A stretch of DNA of 9,625 bases from Planctomycetota bacterium. GTDB taxonomy: Bacteria; Planctomycetota; Phycisphaerae; Sedimentisphaerales; Anaerohalosphaeraceae. Below the pieces are notes generated by a model. That model was not told the origin of the DNA, did not search any database, and was given only the letters and a program-made list of their open reading frames with translations. The position numbers and the translations under genes are program-made. Location: assembly GCA_012519365.1 (NCBI GenBank), contig JAAYQH010000081.1:1-9625 (forward strand), read 5' to 3'. This document shows, piece by piece, positions 8,001 to 9,625 of this stretch. The stretch's first letter is position 1, and every line of letters starts with the position of its first letter.

Positions 8001-9625
8001 CTATAAACATAGTCCGGCTTAAAGGACGTATTCATCAAATCCGCCATCGCATTGATGAAAGCGGCCCGAAATTGAGCGTTTCGCCGCAGCCGATTAAACA
8101 GCGTATTGGTTAACCCTAAACTGGAATTCATCACACGACTGAGGGAATTGTTGGCATAATTGGCTCCAAAGAGACTCATTCCGAAATCGGTATCAAACAG
8201 CATCCATCGCCAGCGGCCGTCATGTCCGTACGGCGCATCCGGCTCATAGGTTTCAGTCCGTTTGCGCCACCAATCGATATTATTGTGCGGCCAGTCGGTA
8301 TTGTCATAATAGACCTGCACCGCGTAATACAGGGCCAGATTCTCCATATCTACACGCTGCTTAAGCCAGTCGTAATGTTCATCCTGGGCCGGGTCATTAT
8401 TCTGCGCATAGGTTAAGGTTTCGATAAAGTGGTCCCGATCCGACGGTAAGCCGGTATCCACATCGGCGTTCCCCCCTGTCAAAATCACCACGTCCTCCCG
8501 ATCGACGTCGTAATGCCCCTTGATATATTCGTCATCGAACCGTTCGCGAATGTTGATCATTCCCCAATACTCGCCGTTGATAAAATGTACCGCCGGACGA
8601 TAGGCCATGGTATCCAGAGGCAGATGACTGACCAGATCATGCATCAGCGCATCGCGAAAATACGTCCGGTCAAAGTCGTTACCGCTGTTGCGCAGGATCA
8701 GACGCTGAAATGTTGTCAACGGCTCGCCGGGTTTGCCGCGTTTTTCCAGCCCCTCAAAAAACGGAAACTCAAAGACGGTCTCATCGTCATACTCGCTGCG
8801 GGCATACAGCCGAAGCGATTTGGGATACCAAGCCCGGCTCCAGCCCCCATGGATTCGCACGCCGATATTCTGACTCAGCAGCGGTGTCCCGTCGGCATCA
8901 AACATCTCAAAATGAGCAGGCCGCTCCCATTCGTAACCGCGCATGTGATAATTAGCCGGCTGTCCGGCGTTCCATCCGGCAGTCGGATTGGCAAGCCGCC
9001 AGTCATCGCCCACTTTCCCGGCGACATAAATGCCCTTGTAATAATCGAAAAAATTGTCTTCGGCCGTTACAATGGAAATCACCGGCAACGCATACCGGCT
9101 CTTGACGTTCGGATTGACAAAATAGGTATGCGTAACGCTGCGACTCGGAATAGCGCGGTCCTTAAAGGCCCTTGCTCGAACGATCGTGCCCTTAAAGAGT
9201 TCGCTTTGAGGAAGGCGTGTTGAATACGAAAATTCGGTATTGATGCTTGCGAGTTGATATGGCTTCGACGAACGATCCGTAATGGTCAGGGGCGTACTGT
9301 ACTCATAGGTGCACATCTGTCGATAGAGAAAAGGCCCCAGCGTGGTATCGCCGGCATTTTGCGGATAGCGGTTTTTGTAGCTATAGGTCTTGCCGTTCAG
9401 GTTGGCCGGATCCGGGTCGGAACCGTCCAAAGTATAGTAAATCGTGACCTCCGGATCATCATAGGCCAGCGTCAGGTCAAAGGGCTCAGTATAAAAACCG
9501 CCCTGACGTGAAAAGGTCGGCTCAGCCAGCACGTCGGTGTACCATTGAGATTCATTGTTGCTCGCGGCAGGCGTCGGTTCCATAAAAAACCCCCAAACAT
9601 CGCCGCCGTCCGAGGCCCGGCCGTA
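5042..9625 (-). CDS. Giant secreted CotH-kinase-domain protein with two CBM6 domains and a dockerin-like C-terminus (gene B; 5' end off right edge)
   Basis: The frame ends at TAA (5044-5042) and is open to 9625, giving 1527 visible residues. The Met at 9583 is not the start: the 14 codons before it (YGRASDGGDVWGFF) match the end of the lamin-tail domain of the downstream paralog (FGRVSDGGSEWGYF), so the true start and signal peptide lie beyond the right edge. Domains by position: lamin-tail end 9625-9557; uninterrupted chitobiase-C-like domain 9520-9113; CotH about 9094-7870, with GVRIHGGWSR, KSLRL, NIRER, NNIDWW and DTDFG (near 8194-8180); InlB-type repeat about 7835-7564; beta-sandwich 7557-7044; Ig/cadherin-like 7043-6770; 'WSPDQPEHTF' module 6765-6138; CBM6-like domain 1 6136-5691 (IPGRIQAERFDIG); CBM6-like domain 2 5688-5224 (IPGRIEFENYDIG); dockerin-like pair of calcium loops 5222-5045. 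CBM6 domains usually bind beta-glucans, xylans or related polymers, so attachment to polysaccharide is inferred. Kinase activity and substrate are not shown by sequence alone. It lies upstream of gene A on the same strand, 65 nt away, so co-transcription is plausible. Confidence 0.95.
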   Translation of the reverse strand, partial: YGRASDGGDVWGFFMEPTPAASNNESQWYTDVLAEPTFSRQGGFYTEPFDLTLAYDDPEVTIYYTLDGSDPDPANLNGKTYSYKNRYPQNAGDTTLGPFLYRQMCTYEYSTPLTITDRSSKPYQLASINTEFSYSTRLPQSELFKGTIVRARAFKDRAIPSRSVTHTYFVNPNVKSRYALPVISIVTAEDNFFDYYKGIYVAGKVGDDWRLANPTAGWNAGQPANYHMRGYEWERPAHFEMFDADGTPLLSQNIGVRIHGGWSRAWYPKSLRLYARSEYDDETVFEFPFFEGLEKRGKPGEPLTTFQRLILRNSGNDFDRTYFRDALMHDLVSHLPLDTMAYRPAVHFINGEYWGMINIRERFDDEYIKGHYDVDREDVVILTGGNADVDTGLPSDRDHFIETLTYAQNNDPAQDEHYDWLKQRVDMENLALYYAVQVYYDNTDWPHNNIDWWRKRTETYEPDAPYGHDGRWRWMLFDTDFGMSLFGANYANNSLSRVMNSSLGLTNTLFNRLRRNAQFRAAFINAMADLMNTSFKPDYVYSKIDAYNARLQSSRPEHNNRWRTSLSTGGEMKLFASQRPSYMSNFLISGFGLSGTCTLTVSRNADWGHVRVNSIVIDSETPGLNAPSAPYPWTGQYYRNVPVTVQALPRQGYRFSHWVGAPAGANPFSETLTLPMTSSLSITAVFESAALMHYWSFNDPASLLEPTYTLGGVAATVAIGSTTEVLADTGQEFSGQNNRLSKPTGSHLRINNPLDASLTFALPTTGYERIILMFETRRSSQGPGEQTLAYSIDGQTFAPFETYAVYDEVPVLRTFDFTGLDGVDNNPLFTVRITFAQADGGAEGNHRFDNVSLEGTPLPGTNQPPKLTAMFPDRVLVEGTSGSMNLTQFLADPDGDPLTFGVRVDKPTAAEAFVSGDTLTIQSLYRGDAQVTVIADDGRHPSIEIDFPLMVYPEAHQLSEGDFFFGQWSPDQPEHTFPEHMLFLQSDVSDPGVDTPLEYAYFIPHDDYHEDDTVGYPYSATRRTRLNGLDEAGISFINTGRERDLGGALLALDTQSIEAVELGWLCETLLRNSRCYAIRLQYRIGYTGAFIDVMQNGKPVEYAAQRDGHSQSFEQIRLPAEAVGKPYVQLLWRYYHADGDSGSRSQIRLDDITVKLPVMAYEGQPHSIPGRIQAERFDIGRQGTAYFDTTPGNSGGDFRQDTDVDIVSVTDGFPGYAITDIEDGEWLRYTVTSTAAQTEVYARVASAQAGGQIAVRLDDEVIATIEIPYTGSLTTWQTVAAPCRPLPSREEAVLTLEFIGSGFRLHWIDFQNRRPYLGVPAAIPGRIEFENYDIGGQQISFLDRTNTNGYGQYRPDEAVDIMGISDSGQPGFAVYAESGEWLEYTCSIQPGIYTLVIRSTSNFGDQQLTLYQGKREVSKLILPNTGGWNKWQSTEFSDIYLAGGEDQILRFEINTSTVLLHYAELIRQANVADINRSGRVDMEDFALLAAQWLAAPKSPSADIAPPGGDGLVDFLDLIELFNNWLND

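Noticed and set aside
8513..9223. Plus-strand open frame of 236 codons
   Set aside because: It is antisense to the CotH domain of gene B; its amino-acid content is what complementary reading of that domain gives.
9581..9583. ATG at 9583 as the start of gene B
   Set aside because: The frame is open to the window edge and the 14 upstream codons match the lamin-tail end of gene A. There is also no signal peptide after this Met.

Overview
The window is filled almost entirely by two very large, tandem, minus-strand genes for secreted multidomain proteins. Each is built around a CotH-type (spore-coat-H-like, atypical protein kinase) domain. The C-terminus of the complete-ended gene carries a dockerin-like repeat whose second loop reads DIAPPGGDGLVDFLD. 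That style, together with the lamin-tail / PA14 / chitobiase-C / CotH / CBM6 architecture, is typical of Planctomycetota, probably Phycisphaerae. The assignment rests on remembered family style, not on a search.

Layout in transcription order (right to left): (1) 9625-5042, the upstream gene (called B here). Its 5' end lies off the right edge; 1527 codons are visible, and the reading frame stays open past the internal Met at 9583. (2) 5041-4977, a 65-nt spacer with a duplicated 7-bp unit next to the stop codon, a stem-loop without a U-tract, and a perfect 12-bp tandem repeat carrying the ribosome binding site of the next gene. (3) 4976-1, the downstream gene (A). It is complete at its 5' end with a clear signal peptide, open for 1658 codons, and cut by the left edge.

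A and B are paralogs and are collinear over nearly all of their shared length: lamin-tail end, chitobiase-C-like domain, CotH domain, InlB-type repeat, beta-sandwich, Ig/cadherin-like domain, and a conserved 'WSPDQPEHTF' module. B then continues into two CBM6 domains and the dockerin-like tail; A very probably does the same beyond the window. The main visible difference is that A has a concanavalin-like domain spliced into the chitobiase-C-like domain, where B has none. A also has a PA14 domain spliced into its lamin-tail domain; the equivalent part of B is off-window.

Taken together, the pair looks like two secreted, glycan-associated proteins with a kinase-like core, made in series from one strand. 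No other genes, tRNAs, rRNAs, CRISPR arrays or insertion sequences were seen. Long plus-strand open frames are antisense shadows of the two genes.
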